Shown: positions 51,857 through 62,657 of the stretch, in pieces
How positions within the stretch are numbered: the first letter of the stretch is position 1
Layout: every line of letters begins with the position of its first letter
Source: Mycobacterium sp. KBS0706
GTDB taxonomy: Bacteria; Pseudomonadota; Alphaproteobacteria; DSM-16000; Inquilinaceae
Reading direction: 5' to 3'
Length of the DNA stretch: 64,000 nt
NCBI RefSeq assembly: GCF_005938675.2
Contig: NZ_VCCH02000009.1
Coordinates: 62,001 to 126,000 of the forward strand
Translations under genes and position numbers: made by a program
Notes under the pieces: generated by a model
Told to the model about the DNA's origin: nothing
Seen by the model: the letters and a program-made list of their open reading frames with translations, nothing else
Database searches by the model: none

Positions 51857-52771
51857 CTAGGAGAGACCCCAGGCCTCGCCGGAGAGAGCCCGGCGCTGGC
51901 GCCGGAACAGGGCGGCCACGGCCTCGGCAACGGCACGGACGGCGGCGTCGCGGCGCAGGTCGCCATGCAGCATCAGGTAGATATCCTCGGCCAGCTCCGG
52001 CACCGGGTCGCCGAGGCGCAGCAGCCGGTCGTCGGCATCGCCCAGGAAGCAGGGCAGCAGCGCCACGCCGAGCCCGTCGGCCGCCGCCCGGTGGCGCAGA
52101 TACACCTCGCCCAGCCGGCAGCGCAGGATGCCCTGGGCGGCCATGGCGTCGAACCAGGCGGATTGCGACGGCGTCCGCTCCGGCTCCGGCAGGCCGATGA
52201 AGTCCAGGCCGGCGAGGCTGCCATCACCGGCCAGGCCGCGTGGCTCGAGATAGGCCCGCGCGGCGTAGAGGGCGAAGCCGATGCGGCCGATCCGGCGGGC
52301 GGCCAGATCCCCCTCCTGCGGCACCCGGCGCATGCGCAGCGCAATGTCGGCCTCGCGCCGGGCGAGATTGGCGCGGGTGCGCGACGTGCCGATCGCGATT
52401 GCCTGGCCGCTCTCGGCCAGCAGCGCCTGCAAATGGGTGGTCAGGAACAGCGAGACCGAGCTGGTGGCGGTCACCTGCACCGGCTCCGCCTCGGCCGCGG
52501 CGGCCTGGTGCAACTCCCGCAGCAGGGCGCCCGCCCCCTCCTCCATGCCGCCGGCAGCCTGCAGCAGCGCTCGCCCCCGCGCGGTCAGCTCCAGCCGGTT
52601 CGGCAGCCGGTCGAACAGCCGGGCGCCGGCGAGATGCTCCAGCGACCGCAGATGCCGGCCGATGGTGGGCTGGCTCAGCCCCAGCCGCCGCGCGGCCTCG
52701 GTCAGGCTGCCGGCCCGGGCGACGGCGAGGAAGATGCGGATGTCGTCCCAGTTCGGCTCGCCCGTTGTCAC
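51857..52771 (-). CDS. LysR-family transcriptional regulator
   Basis: A 304-residue regulator. The winged helix-turn-helix at residues 8-67 (IFLAVARAGSLTEAARRLGLSQPTIGRHLRSLEHLAGARLFDR) is followed by a substrate-binding domain (VTATSSVSLFLTTHLQALL, IALRMRRVPQEGDLAARRIGRIGFALYA). Genes next to it on the same strand (amidohydrolase downstream) are candidate targets. The 141-base gap between the two is AT-rich. Confidence 0.92.
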   Translation of the reverse strand: MTTGEPNWDDIRIFLAVARAGSLTEAARRLGLSQPTIGRHLRSLEHLAGARLFDRLPNRLELTARGRALLQAAGGMEEGAGALLRELHQAAAAEAEPVQVTATSSVSLFLTTHLQALLAESGQAIAIGTSRTRANLARREADIALRMRRVPQEGDLAARRIGRIGFALYAARAYLEPRGLAGDGSLAGLDFIGLPEPERTPSQSAWFDAMAAQGILRCRLGEVYLRHRAAADGLGVALLPCFLGDADDRLLRLGDPVPELAEDIYLMLHGDLRRDAAVRAVAEAVAALFRRQRRALSGEAWGLS

Positions 52772-52815
52772 GCTCAGATCTTCGCTGCAGCCTCGCTGAA
52801 CCCGATCATAGGGTC

Positions 52816-52897
52816 GTCATGGCGAGGAGCGAAGCGACGTGGCCATCCAGAGGGCCGTGACGCTGGATGGCCACGCCCCTTCGGGGCTCGCCATGAC
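52816..52897. repeat. Dispersed palindromic element, family B, copy 1
   Basis: An 82-bp element bounded by GTCATGGCGAG and CTCGCCATGAC, with inner arms GTGGCCATCCAG and CTGGATGGCCAC and a GCCCCTTCGGGGC side hairpin. The right 34 bases are identical to 62219-62252. It lies in the gap between the LysR gene and nudK. Probably a REP/MITE-like palindrome. Confidence 0.88.
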
Positions 52898-52920
52898 GAA
52901 AAAGGGGAGCGGCCCCCATC

Positions 52921-53499
52921 TCAGCCCAAGAGTCGGTGCAGCTGGGCGTATTGCAGCAGGAGAATGGTCTTGCCGTCCATGACCTCGCCGCGCCCGACCA
53001 TGGCCAACGCCTCGGCCAGGGTCGGCTCCAGGATCTCGATGTCCTCGCCCTCCGCCGCCACGCCGCCGCCATCCGCGGTCCGGTCGGCCGGGCTGTATTC
53101 GGCGACGAAGAAGACCAGCCGCTCGGTCACCGACCCCGGGCTCATGAAGGCCTCGAACACCCGGCGCGGCGCCGCCACGCGAGTGCCCGTCTCCTCCTCC
53201 GCCTCCTGGCGGATCGCGGTCTCGGGGTCGCGGTCGTCGAGCAGCCCGGCGCAGGCCTCGATCAGCGGCTCCGGGTGGCCGTTGACATAGGCGGGGAAGC
53301 GGAACTGCCGGGTCAGCAACACCCGGCCGCGTGACGGATCGTAGAGCAGGATCGCCGCGCCGTTGCCGCGGTCATAGGTCTCGCGGCTCAGGGTCTGCCA
53401 GCTGCCGTCCTGGCGCCTGTAATCGAAGGTGGTCTTCTTCAGCACGTACCAGTCGTCGGACAGGGTCTCGACGGCTTTGATCCGAATCCGGTCCTGCAT
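52921..53499 (-). CDS. nudK: Nudix hydrolase NudK (GDP-mannose pyrophosphatase)
   Basis: A 192-residue Nudix enzyme hydrolysing GDP-mannose and similar nucleotide sugars. The protein tracks E. coli NudK along its length: TLSDDWYVLKK, REVYDRGNGA-like RETYDRGNGAAILLYD, LTRQFRFP, then the Nudix box in GLLDDRDPETAIRQEAEEETG, MSPGSVTE, and MDGKTILLLQY. ATG 53499 overlaps the stop of the upstream gene (TGATG) and fits the family start; another ATG lies at 53508. Confidence 0.94.
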   Translation of the reverse strand: MQDRIRIKAVETLSDDWYVLKKTTFDYRRQDGSWQTLSRETYDRGNGAAILLYDPSRGRVLLTRQFRFPAYVNGHPEPLIEACAGLLDDRDPETAIRQEAEEETGTRVAAPRRVFEAFMSPGSVTERLVFFVAEYSPADRTADGGGVAAEGEDIEILEPTLAEALAMVGRGEVMDGKTILLLQYAQLHRLLG

Positions 53500-53852
53500 C
53501 AGGCGCATCCCGGCACCTCGGCCAGGCTGCGATAGACCGGCCGCCCGGCCCGCTCGAAGATCGCCACCATTGCCTCGGCGCCGACAGACGGGCCGCCGAT
53601 CCGCAGGCAGGCGTCGCAGCGCCGCGCCACGCGCTCGCCGATCGGGTGAAAGATTTCGTCGAAGACGGGATCACCGAGGCCGGTCGATCCGGCGGTCTCA
53701 AGCAATGGCAGGGCCAGGGCCTCGCCGGTGATCGGCAGGTGGCCGGCCCGGAACAGGCGCAGCGCGGCCTCGTTCATGGCCCGCATATTGGCCGCGATGC
53801 AGCCGGGATCGTCGCCGGTACCCGACCGATACGGGCCCGCGACCAGGATCAT
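53499..53852 (-). CDS. DUF4406-like small protein, coupled to nudK
   Basis: A 117-residue protein opening MILVAGPYRSGTGDDPGCIAANM, the pattern of DUF4406 / nucleoside 2-deoxyribosyltransferase-like folds (from memory). Further conserved-looking stretches: RLFRAGHLPITGEALALPLL, ARRCDACLRIGG, GAEAMVAIFERAGRPVYRSLAEVPGC. A TTG start at 53870 with GGAGG upstream is a serious alternative. The stop overlaps the nudK start, so the two are probably cotranslated and may act in one nucleotide-related pathway. Confidence 0.78.
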   Translation of the reverse strand: MILVAGPYRSGTGDDPGCIAANMRAMNEAALRLFRAGHLPITGEALALPLLETAGSTGLGDPVFDEIFHPIGERVARRCDACLRIGGPSVGAEAMVAIFERAGRPVYRSLAEVPGCA

Positions 53853-53953
53853 GAGAGGTGTCGAAACCAAGATGCCTCCGCAGGTGGTGGTGCGACGGCA
53901 TGATCGGGGTGGCGCGCAGCCGGGGCAGCCCGACAGGGCTGAACGACCGTCAT

Positions 53954-55198
53954 TCAGGAATGAGGGGCTGCTTTCCCGCCGAAGACGGCGCGGGCCGCGT
54001 CCTCGGCCGCCGCCTCGCCGCTGAGATGGGCGCCATGCACATCGCCCATGTAACGGTCATGCACGGCCTCGCCGGCGAAGAACAGGCGGTCCTCGACTGG
54101 CCGGGCCAGGGCCTCGCGCGCCGCCGCCGCGCCCGGGCGGGCGACGGCGTAGCAGCCGGCGGCCCAGGGGTCGTGGTCCCAATCGGCCAGGACATGGCGG
54201 CTGGTAAGGGCCGAGCGGATGCCGGAGCCGAACAGCGCCGACAACCGGCCGACCGCATAGTCGATCATCGCCGGCGCGCCCGCAGCGGCCAGATTCTTGG
54301 CGAAGGGCCCGTTGACCATCATCGTGACGATGTCGCGTCCGTCCTCGCGCAGCAGGAACTCGACCGATCGGTCGGCACCCGATCCCGCGGCCAGGATCGG
54401 CCCGGCGACATCGCCGAAGGGATTGCCCGTGAGGCCGAGCGACAGCTTGTTGCAGCTGCCCATCGGCAGGTCGGCGATCGCCTGCCGTTTCCAGCCCGGC
54501 AGCGGCGGGTCGAAGCGCAGGGCATTGCCGGCGAGGACACCGGCCGGGACGGTGACGATCACCGCCCGGGCCTCGACCGCGCCGCGCGGCGTCTCGACCT
54601 CAACGTGGTCCCGGCCATGCCAGGCGATCCGGGTCGCCGGGGTGTTCAGCTCCACCGGCACGCAGCGGGCGTGGCGCGCGACCAGGGCGCCCAGCCCGTC
54701 CAGCACCGGCCAGTCGTCGCCCTCCCAGATGTAGCGGGCGAAGTCGATGCTCGAGCACTCGGCCGGCGGTACGCCCTGCTTGGCCAGGAACGCGGCCTCG
54801 AACAGCCCGCCCTCCGGGACCAGGTCGGACACGGCGGCGTCGCGGCCGTCCCGGGCGGCGGCGACCCGGGCGAAGCCGTCGGCGATGCCGGCATCGGCCG
54901 TTGCCGCCTCGGCCCCGGAGAGCATCCGGCCGTCGATCGCCAGCCGGGCCGGCCCGGGCGAGCGGTCGACCCGGATGCCGTAGCGCTCCGCCAGCGGCGT
55001 CAGCGGGTTCAACGCCGGGGAATGCAGCCAATGGCCGCCGAGATCGACCGGTGCGCCCAGCGTCGCGGTGTCGGTGGAGGCGCGGCCGCCGATCCGCGGG
55101 CGCGCCTCCAGCACGACGAAGGAGATCTTCAACTCCTGGAGGCGCCGCGCCGCCGCCAGCCCGGCCGCACCCGCCCCGACGATGGCGACGTCCGGCAT
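53954..55198 (-). CDS. Flavin-containing amine oxidase
   Basis: A 414-residue FAD enzyme of the monoamine/polyamine oxidase family. FAD fold IVGAGAAGLAAARRL, GGRAST, DLGGHWLHSP; substrate-domain pattern FARYIWEGDDWPVLDGLGALV; C-terminal flavin site RLFFAGEAVHDRYMGDVHGAHLSG. No signal peptide. Starts three bases after the stop of the prolyl oligopeptidase gene, so they form an operon. The amine substrate is not predictable. Confidence 0.9.
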   Translation of the reverse strand: MPDVAIVGAGAAGLAAARRLQELKISFVVLEARPRIGGRASTDTATLGAPVDLGGHWLHSPALNPLTPLAERYGIRVDRSPGPARLAIDGRMLSGAEAATADAGIADGFARVAAARDGRDAAVSDLVPEGGLFEAAFLAKQGVPPAECSSIDFARYIWEGDDWPVLDGLGALVARHARCVPVELNTPATRIAWHGRDHVEVETPRGAVEARAVIVTVPAGVLAGNALRFDPPLPGWKRQAIADLPMGSCNKLSLGLTGNPFGDVAGPILAAGSGADRSVEFLLREDGRDIVTMMVNGPFAKNLAAAGAPAMIDYAVGRLSALFGSGIRSALTSRHVLADWDHDPWAAGCYAVARPGAAAAREALARPVEDRLFFAGEAVHDRYMGDVHGAHLSGEAAAEDAARAVFGGKAAPHS

Positions 55199-55201
55199 GG
55201 C

Positions 55202-57229
55202 CTATCGCCCGCCCAGCCTCTCCCACAGGAAGGCGTGGATCAGCGCCTGGTTGAAGGCGGTCTGGGCGTTGTTGGCGGCGGCGCCGTGGCCGCCCTCGAT
55301 GTTCTCGTAATAGAGGACGTCCCGGCCCATGCCGATCATCTTCGCCGCCATCTTGCGGGCGTGGCCGGGATGCACCCGGTCGTCGCGGGTCGAGGTCAGG
55401 AACAGCACCGGCGGGTACGCAGCCTCCTGGCGCAGGTTCTGATAGGGCGAGAAGGTCTGCAGGAACGCCCAGTCCTCCGGCTTGTCCGGGTCGCCGTATT
55501 CCGCGGCCCAGGAGGCGCCGGCCAGCAGCTTGGTGTAGCGCTTCATGTCGAGCAGCGGCACGGCGCAGACGATGGCGCCGAACAGCTCCGGGTACGTCGT
55601 CAGCATGTTGCCGACCAGGAGCCCGCCGTTGCTGCCGCCCTCGATGCCGAGACGGGGGACGGAAGTGATGCCGCGAGCCACCAGGTCGCGCGCCACCGCT
55701 GCGAAATCCTCATAGGCGCGGGGCCGGCTCTCGCGCAGCGCCGCCTGGTGCCAGCGCGGCCCGTATTCGCCGCCGCCGCGGATGTTGGCCACGGCATAGA
55801 CGCCGCCGCGGTCGAGCCACAGCCGCCCCTCGCCCGGGATGTAGTGCGGCAGCAGCGGCACCTCGAAGCCGCCATAGCCGGTCAGCAGGGTCGGAGCGCT
55901 GCCGTCGAGCGGCAGATCCTTTCGAGCGACCACGAAATAGGGCACCCGCGTGCCGTCGGCCGAGGCGACGAAATGCTGCTCCACCGCATAGGGCGAGGCG
56001 TCGAAGAAGGACGGCGCCTGCTTCAGCGATTCGAAGCCGGACTCCCCGGCCGTGCCGCGGTAGAGCGTGTCCGGCTCGAGGAAGCCGGAGGCCAGGACCA
56101 GGATCTCGTCGTCCTGGTGCGGGGTGGTGGCGACATAGGCGATGGTGGCGGCCTCGGGCAGCCCCTGCAGGGCCCCCCGCTGCCAGCCGCCCTCGCCCGG
56201 CGTCAGCACCTCGACCCGGCTCTTCACATCGTCGAGGATCTGCAGGACCAGGTGGTTGCGGGTGCCGGAATAGCTCGACAGCGCGGTGGTCTCGCTCGGC
56301 TCGAACAGCGCCGCGATGTCGCGTTTGCCGGCGATCCAGTCGTCGAACCGGGCGGCCAGCAGCGCGCCGCCGGCATAGGTACGGCCGCCGACCGTCCATT
56401 CCGTCCGCGGCGACACCAGCAGCCAGGGGCCGTGGGTGCCGGCCTCGGCGTCGCGCGGCACGTCGACCAGGGTCAAGGCGCCGTCATCGCCCAGCAGGAA
56501 CAGCTCGCTGGTGTAGAAGTCGATGCGCCGGGCGACGAAGTCGCGCTCGAAGCCGGGGAAGCGGTCGTGGAAGGCGTCGACCGCGAGGTCGTCCTCCTGC
56601 CCCTCATAGACGGTCGTCGCCGCCTCCAGCGCCTGGCCGCGCCGCCACAGCTTGGAGATCCGCGGATAGCCGGAGCGGGTCAGCGACCCCGGGCCGAAAT
56701 CGGTGCCGATATAGATCGAATCGGCATCCTTCCAACCGAAGCGGCTCTTGGCCTCGGGCAGGAAGAAGCCGTCGGGGACGAAGCTGCGGCTGTCCAGGTC
56801 GAACTCGCGGACGACATGAGCGTCGGCGCCGCCGCGCGACAGGGCGACCAGGCAGCGCTTGTAGTCCGGCTCCAGCACGTCGGAGCCGTGCCAGACCCAG
56901 TTCTCGCCCTCCGCCTCGGCCAGCGCGTCGAGATCCAGCAGCACCTCCCACACCGGCTCGGCGGTGCGGAACGAGGCCAGCGTCGTGCGCCGCCACAGAC
57001 CGCGCGGATGGGCCGCGTCGCGCCAGAAATTGTAGTAGCGGTCGCCGCGGCGGACGACGTGGGGCAGCTTGGCCTCGGAATCGAGGATCTCCAGCATCTG
57101 CCGGCGCATCCGCTCGAACTCCGCCGTCTCGGCGAAGCGGCCGGTGCTCTCGGCATTGCGCGCCCGGACCCAGTCGAGGGCCGTCGTGCCGTCGATGTCC
57201 TCGAGCCAGAGGTAGGGATCAGCGTCCAT
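55202..57229 (-). CDS. Prolyl oligopeptidase family serine peptidase (S9A)
   Basis: A 675-residue cytoplasmic peptidase cutting short peptides after proline or related residues. The N-terminus DPYLWLEDIDG opens the beta-propeller gate domain (to about 400), followed by the hydrolase domain with nucleophile Ser in GIEGGSNGGLLVG, Asp in STRDDRVHPGHARKM and His in EGGHGAAANN. No signal peptide. First gene of the pair with the amine oxidase; upstream 84 bases to guaB. Confidence 0.95.
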   Translation of the reverse strand: MDADPYLWLEDIDGTTALDWVRARNAESTGRFAETAEFERMRRQMLEILDSEAKLPHVVRRGDRYYNFWRDAAHPRGLWRRTTLASFRTAEPVWEVLLDLDALAEAEGENWVWHGSDVLEPDYKRCLVALSRGGADAHVVREFDLDSRSFVPDGFFLPEAKSRFGWKDADSIYIGTDFGPGSLTRSGYPRISKLWRRGQALEAATTVYEGQEDDLAVDAFHDRFPGFERDFVARRIDFYTSELFLLGDDGALTLVDVPRDAEAGTHGPWLLVSPRTEWTVGGRTYAGGALLAARFDDWIAGKRDIAALFEPSETTALSSYSGTRNHLVLQILDDVKSRVEVLTPGEGGWQRGALQGLPEAATIAYVATTPHQDDEILVLASGFLEPDTLYRGTAGESGFESLKQAPSFFDASPYAVEQHFVASADGTRVPYFVVARKDLPLDGSAPTLLTGYGGFEVPLLPHYIPGEGRLWLDRGGVYAVANIRGGGEYGPRWHQAALRESRPRAYEDFAAVARDLVARGITSVPRLGIEGGSNGGLLVGNMLTTYPELFGAIVCAVPLLDMKRYTKLLAGASWAAEYGDPDKPEDWAFLQTFSPYQNLRQEAAYPPVLFLTSTRDDRVHPGHARKMAAKMIGMGRDVLYYENIEGGHGAAANNAQTAFNQALIHAFLWERLGGR

Positions 57230-57313
57230 GGTGCCCGTGCCGGTTGAATCCGTGGCCGGCCAGAATAGGCACGGCCACCGGATCGGGCCAGCGTTACGGG
57301 CGAGGTTGCGACC

Positions 57314-58840
<1,527 letters not shown>

Positions 58841-59578
58841 CTAGGGGGCCTGCGTTGCGTCCCGTGGATCGCGGCCTTTGAAGTCCGTTGCCACGACATA
58901 GACCTCGGAGCTGTCCTGGCGGCTGGCGGCAGGCTTGACGTGGCGGACCTTGGCGAAGTTGCGCTTCAGGATGTCGAGCAGGTCCTTCTCCGCCCCGCCC
59001 TGGAACAGCTTGGCGACGAAGGCGCCGCCCGGCACCAGCACGTCGAGCGCGAAATCGGCGGCGGTCTCGGCCAAAGCCATGATTCGCAGATGGTCGGTGG
59101 CCGGGTGGCCGACGGTCGGCGCTGCCATGTCGCTGAGTACGATGTCGGCCGGCCCGGCCAGGGCTTCCTTCAGCCGATCCGGCGCCGCGGGATCGAGGAA
59201 ATCCATCTCCAGGACGGTCGCGCCCGGCACCGGGTCCATGCCGAGATAGTCGATCCCCACGACCTTGCCCTGCGGCCCGACCCGCTCCAGCGCCACCTGG
59301 ACCCAGCCGCCGGGGGCGCAGCCGAGGTCGACCACGCGCATGCCGCGGCGCAGCAGGGCCAGCTTGTCGTCGAGCTGCACCAGCTTGAAGGCCGCGCGGG
59401 ATCGATAACCCAGGCGCTTCGCTTCGGCGACATAGGGGTCGTTGAGCTGGCGTTCGAGCCAGCGGGTCGAGGACGCGGTCCGCTGGCTCGCGGTCTTGAC
59501 CCGGACGGTCAGGCCGCGGCTGCCGCGGCCGCTCGGCCCCCCTGCCCTCGCGGCGCCCGGCTTCTTCGGTGTCTTCAT
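58841..59578 (-). CDS. rlmE: 23S rRNA 2'-O-methyltransferase RlmE (FtsJ)
   Basis: A 245-residue SAM methyltransferase that modifies U2552 of 23S rRNA. Motif [17 protein letters not shown], the family Lys in [12 protein letters not shown], the Asp in [12 protein letters not shown], and the second catalytic Lys in [12 protein letters not shown]. An N-terminal basic, Gly-rich tail of about 30 residues precedes the domain. ATG 59578 is chosen; the longer frame to 59776 overlaps ppx. Confidence 0.96.
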   Translation of the reverse strand: MKTPKKPGAARAGGPSGRGSRGLTVRVKTASQRTASSTRWLERQLNDPYVAEAKRLGYRSRAAFKLVQLDDKLALLRRGMRVVDLGCAPGGWVQVALERVGPQGKVVGIDYLGMDPVPGATVLEMDFLDPAAPDRLKEALAGPADIVLSDMAAPTVGHPATDHLRIMALAETAADFALDVLVPGGAFVAKLFQGGAEKDLLDILKRNFAKVRHVKPAASRQDSSEVYVVATDFKGRDPRDATQAP

Positions 59579-59591
59579 TTCACTCGGATGA

Positions 59592-60638
59592 TCAGGCGTG
59601 GCGCGACTGCGCCTCGGCCAGGAGGTCGAACAGGATGCCCTCGCGCACGCCGCGGTCGCCGACCCGCAGCTTGCCGACCGGCCAGGTGTCGCAGATCGCC
59701 TCGAGGATGGCGCACCCGGCCAGCACCAGGTCGGCCCGGTCGCGCCCGATGCAGGGATAGGACGACCGCGCCGCATAGTCGAGGCCGAGCAGCATGCGGC
59801 TGGCGCGCCGCGCCTGCTCGAAGGTCAGGGTGCTGCCGTCGACCTCGGAGCGGATATAGCGCGGCAGGCCGAGATGCACCCCGGCCAGCGTGGTCACGGT
59901 GCCGGAGGAGCCGATCATCTGCACCCGACCCTGGGCGATCAGGCCGCGCAGGTTGTTGCGCGCCTCGAAGTCGGCCAGGGCGGCGGCGGTGGTGGCGGTC
60001 ATCGCCGCATAGGTCTCGGCCGAGACCTCGTGGCCGCCATGCAGCTCGGCCAGGGAGACGACGCCGAGCGGCATGCTGAGCGCGTCGAGCGTCACCGCCT
60101 GGCCGTCGGCATCGAACTCCAGCCAGGTCAGCTCGGTCGACCCGCCGCCGATGTCGAAGATGATGGCATGCGGGATCGCGGGGTCGAGCAGCGGGGCGCA
60201 GCCGGCCGCTGCCAGGCGCGCCTCCTCCGCCGCCGGAATCATCTCCAGCAGCAGGCCGGTCTCGCGCCGCACCCGGTCGCGGAAGGCCGGGAAGTTGCCG
60301 GCCTGGCGGCAGGCTTCGGTCGCCACGGCGCGCGACAGGATCACGTTCTGCCGCCGGATCTTGGCGGCGCAGATGCGCAGCGCCGACACGGTGCGCTGCA
60401 TCGCCTCGGGCTGCAGCCGCCCGGTGGCGCCGACGCCCTCGCCCAGCCGGACGATGCGGCTGAAGGCGTCGACCACCTGGAAGCCGCCGGTCGCGGCGCG
60501 GGCGATCAGCAGGCGGCAGTTGTTGGTGCCGAGATCCACCGCGGCATAGAGAGGTTCGGGCTCCGCCGACCGACGTCGATCGCCGGCCGCGGTGGCCTCG
60601 GCGATCGCGATCGACTCCACCACTGACATTCCTTCCAT
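59592..60638 (-). CDS. ppx: Exopolyphosphatase/guanosine pentaphosphate phosphatase family
   Basis: A 348-residue Ppx/GppA-family phosphatase. The ASKHA fold shows [18 protein letters not shown] at the N-terminus, [22 protein letters not shown], and [15 protein letters not shown]. It cleaves polyphosphate or pppGpp. The short length and the GTNNCRLL form fit the alphaproteobacterial type lacking the extra C-terminal HD domain. Start at ATG 60638 (MEGMSVVES) is tentative; ATG 60629 and 60785 are alternatives. Thirteen bases separate it from rlmE, a common pair. Confidence 0.92.
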   Translation of the reverse strand: MEGMSVVESIAIAEATAAGDRRRSAEPEPLYAAVDLGTNNCRLLIARAATGGFQVVDAFSRIVRLGEGVGATGRLQPEAMQRTVSALRICAAKIRRQNVILSRAVATEACRQAGNFPAFRDRVRRETGLLLEMIPAAEEARLAAAGCAPLLDPAIPHAIIFDIGGGSTELTWLEFDADGQAVTLDALSMPLGVVSLAELHGGHEVSAETYAAMTATTAAALADFEARNNLRGLIAQGRVQMIGSSGTVTTLAGVHLGLPRYIRSEVDGSTLTFEQARRASRMLLGLDYAARSSYPCIGRDRADLVLAGCAILEAICDTWPVGKLRVGDRGVREGILFDLLAEAQSRHA

Positions 60639-60896
60639 GGCCGTCCGTCCCGTTTCGAACGGCGCCTCCGTCCCTTCATCGAACTGTAGCGCAGCCACGG
60701 CCAAAGTGGAAATGCCCCCCGGAGTCGCATCCGGGGCCACCGGATGAAGCGGCGGAGCAGCGCCGCGCCCAGCGTGGTCCGTCATGGCCGGCACCGCGGC
60801 ACAGGGATGCGCCGCGGAGCCCGGATCCCGCCGAGGCCAGCGCCAGGATCCCGCGCTGCGATCCCTCGGCAGCGCGGGCACGGGTCGGCGATCCGC

Positions 60897-61940
60897 TCAG
60901 GACGGGCGCGGTTTCGGCGCGCGGAGCCGAATCTGTTCCTCGCGCAGGCGGCGGCGGGATTCGAGCCAATCGGCGCGGGTCCATGTTCGCCAGTCGCTCG
61001 GCAGGCGCCACCCGGACGGCGGCACGGTGGCGGAGGGCGGCGGCCCGAGGTCGGGTGACGCAGGCGCCGCGGCCGGCCCGGCACCGCCGAGTGGCCCGGT
61101 GCCGCCGGGATCGGGCGGGGCCGCCTCGGCGGGCGGCGCGGAGCCGACCGGCGGGACGGATCGGGCAGGGTCGGGCGGGCGATCGTCCATGGGCAGCCGT
61201 TTCACGATGTCGCCGGTGCTAACCTGGAAGACCTCGCCGGTGGTGATGTTGACGAGATAGGTGTCGCCTTCCGGCAGGCCGAGATCGGCGGCCGGCACGG
61301 CATGGTAATGTCCCTTGGTATAGCGGGAATAGCGAGGGTCCGGCTGGGCCGGGCTTGCGGGGGCTGCCGCCGCCGGGCCGGCGGCCGGCTCGGCCGTCGC
61401 CAGGTCGGGGTCGAGGGCGGCGGCGAGAGCATGGCGGGAGAGGCCGATCTCGCGGCAGAGGCGGCGGATCAGGGCCTCGATCGGCAAGGCGGTGTCGGCG
61501 AGGTCGGCGTCGATGCGCTCGTCCTCGGTCAGCTTTTCCCAGAGCCCGGCGGTCAGCCGCTCCCTGGCCTCGGGCTTGGCCTTGGCGATGGCACGGGAGA
61601 CGCGGTCGGCGACGGCGTCGCGCCGGTCGTCCTTCTGGTCGCGCCGCGAGTCCCGGTCTTGCTCGGCCTCGCGCTGCGCCTCCTCACGCTGCCGGCGCAG
61701 CTTCATCTTCAGCGCGATGGCACGGCGGATGCCGAGAGAGAGGCTGCTGAAGCGGGTCTCGGCCTCTCCGGCGCGGTCGAGATCGCCGGCCTGGAGGGCG
61801 GCCATGCCCTGGGCCTGGAACCCCGCGGCCATCGCCTCGGCGAGCGTCGCCAGCCCGGACAGCATTGCTGCGTCCTGGGCAGTCTCCCCCGTTGCCGACG
61901 AGTCGGCGGAGGGAGTCCCGGCTTTGATGGCATCATCCAT
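60897..61940 (-). CDS. Unknown protein behind an SOS-type promoter
   Basis: A 347-residue protein I do not recognise. Residues about 25-85 are Ala-rich helical (LATLAEAMAAGFQAQGMAAL), 85-150 a very basic/acidic coiled coil (LRRQREEAQREAEQDRDSRR), then a predicted helical domain (LTEDERIDADLADTALPIEALIRRLCREIG), a region PRYSRYTKGHYHAVPAADL with TYLVNITTGEVFQV, a Pro/Ala-rich linker, and a basic C-terminus (WRTWTRADWLESRRRLREEQIRL). ATG 61940 falls only about seven bases beyond the -10 box of the promoter at 61947-61975, so the mRNA may be leaderless. Regulation by LexA suggests a DNA-damage role (inference). Confidence 0.78.
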   Translation of the reverse strand: MDDAIKAGTPSADSSATGETAQDAAMLSGLATLAEAMAAGFQAQGMAALQAGDLDRAGEAETRFSSLSLGIRRAIALKMKLRRQREEAQREAEQDRDSRRDQKDDRRDAVADRVSRAIAKAKPEARERLTAGLWEKLTEDERIDADLADTALPIEALIRRLCREIGLSRHALAAALDPDLATAEPAAGPAAAAPASPAQPDPRYSRYTKGHYHAVPAADLGLPEGDTYLVNITTGEVFQVSTGDIVKRLPMDDRPPDPARSVPPVGSAPPAEAAPPDPGGTGPLGGAGPAAAPASPDLGPPPSATVPPSGWRLPSDWRTWTRADWLESRRRLREEQIRLRAPKPRPS

Positions 61941-61946
61941 GCCTGC

Positions 61947-61975
61947 ATTAGAACAAATCAGGAACAATAAGTCAA
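61947..61975 (-). promoter_or_regulatory. Sigma-70 promoter with embedded LexA (SOS) box
   Basis: On the minus strand: -35 TTGACT (61975-61970), a 17-base spacer, -10 TCTAAT (61952-61947). The direct repeat GTTC-N7-GTTC, the known alphaproteobacterial LexA site, occupies 61965-61951, spanning the spacer and the first bases of the -10 box. LexA bound here would block RNA polymerase. Confidence 0.85.
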
Positions 61976-62159
61976 GCGGAACCGTATTGTCGCGACGCGG
62001 TCGACGCGACGGTGCGGGCGGCGGCAGGGATCGCTGGCCTCGCCTCCTCGCATGACGGTTAGAAGAAGGGTCCCACGACGATTTTGATCGAAACGACGAC
62101 TCCGGGACTGGCGAGACCGCATCCCGATTGATCCGGACAGCGGTCACTACCCCCATGCC

Positions 62160-62252
62160 GTCATGGCGAGCGAAGCGTGGCCATCCAGTCTTTCAATCGT
62201 CGCTCAGGTGGCGACAGCCTGGATGGCCACGCCCCTTCGGGGCTCGCCATGA
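62160..62252. repeat. Dispersed palindromic element, family B, copy 2
   Basis: A 93-bp element with the same arms as 52816-52897 (GTCATGGCGAG; GTGGCCATCCAG/CTGGATGGCCAC; GCCCCTTCGGGGC; CTCGCCATGA) but a different, longer centre. It is followed by a run of seven Ts, so it can also act as a terminator. It lies in the 475-base stretch 61976-62450, which holds no convincing gene. Confidence 0.88.
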
Positions 62253-62450
62253 TGGTTTTTTTCATGGAGACCGAGAGTGGGGAGTCCGAGAACCGGCTGG
62301 GCGATCCGCCCGCTGTGAGCGCCGGCGATGGTCGGCAACGGATCGAACCGGCGGAGGTAGGGTCGCATCCGCTTCCGGCATGGCTGCCGTTCGTGCACGC
62401 GGGCCTTTACACGGGCGGATCGCTGGGGTAGACACCCTCCCGCCGGCCGC

Positions 62451-62524
62451 TGGGGGATCGTCTAGTGGTAGGACAGCGGACTCTGACTCCGCCAGCCTAG
62501 GTTCGAATCCTAGTCCCCCAGCCA
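62451..62524 (+). tRNA. tRNA-Gln (anticodon CUG)
   Basis: Cloverleaf readable by eye: acceptor TGGGGGA paired with TCCCCCA, D arm GTCTAGTGGTAGGAC, anticodon stem GCGGA/TCCGC with loop CTCTGAC (anticodon CTG), T arm TAGGTTCGAATCCTA, and an encoded CCA end. Reads the Gln codon CAG. Confidence 0.95.
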
Positions 62525-62548
62525 AACTTCCCGGCCACCAATCGCTGA

Positions 62549-62577
62549 GGGCGCCGTAAGGCGTCCTTTGTCGTTTT
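62549..62577 (+). terminator. Terminator after tRNA-Gln
   Basis: Stem GGGCGCC/GGCGTCC (one G-U pair) around loop GTAA, followed by TTTGTCGTTTT, 24 bases after the tRNA. Confidence 0.75.
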
Positions 62578-62657
62578 GGCGTATCGCAAAACGGTGCGAC
62601 ACGAAATCAAGGGAGTCTGCGGATTTCCAAACGCAGTGCGGTCCCCAGCCTGCCCGA

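Noticed and set aside
62451..62524. tRNA-Gln as a confirmed attachment site
   Set aside because: No duplicate of the tRNA 3' end and no integrase were found within the window.
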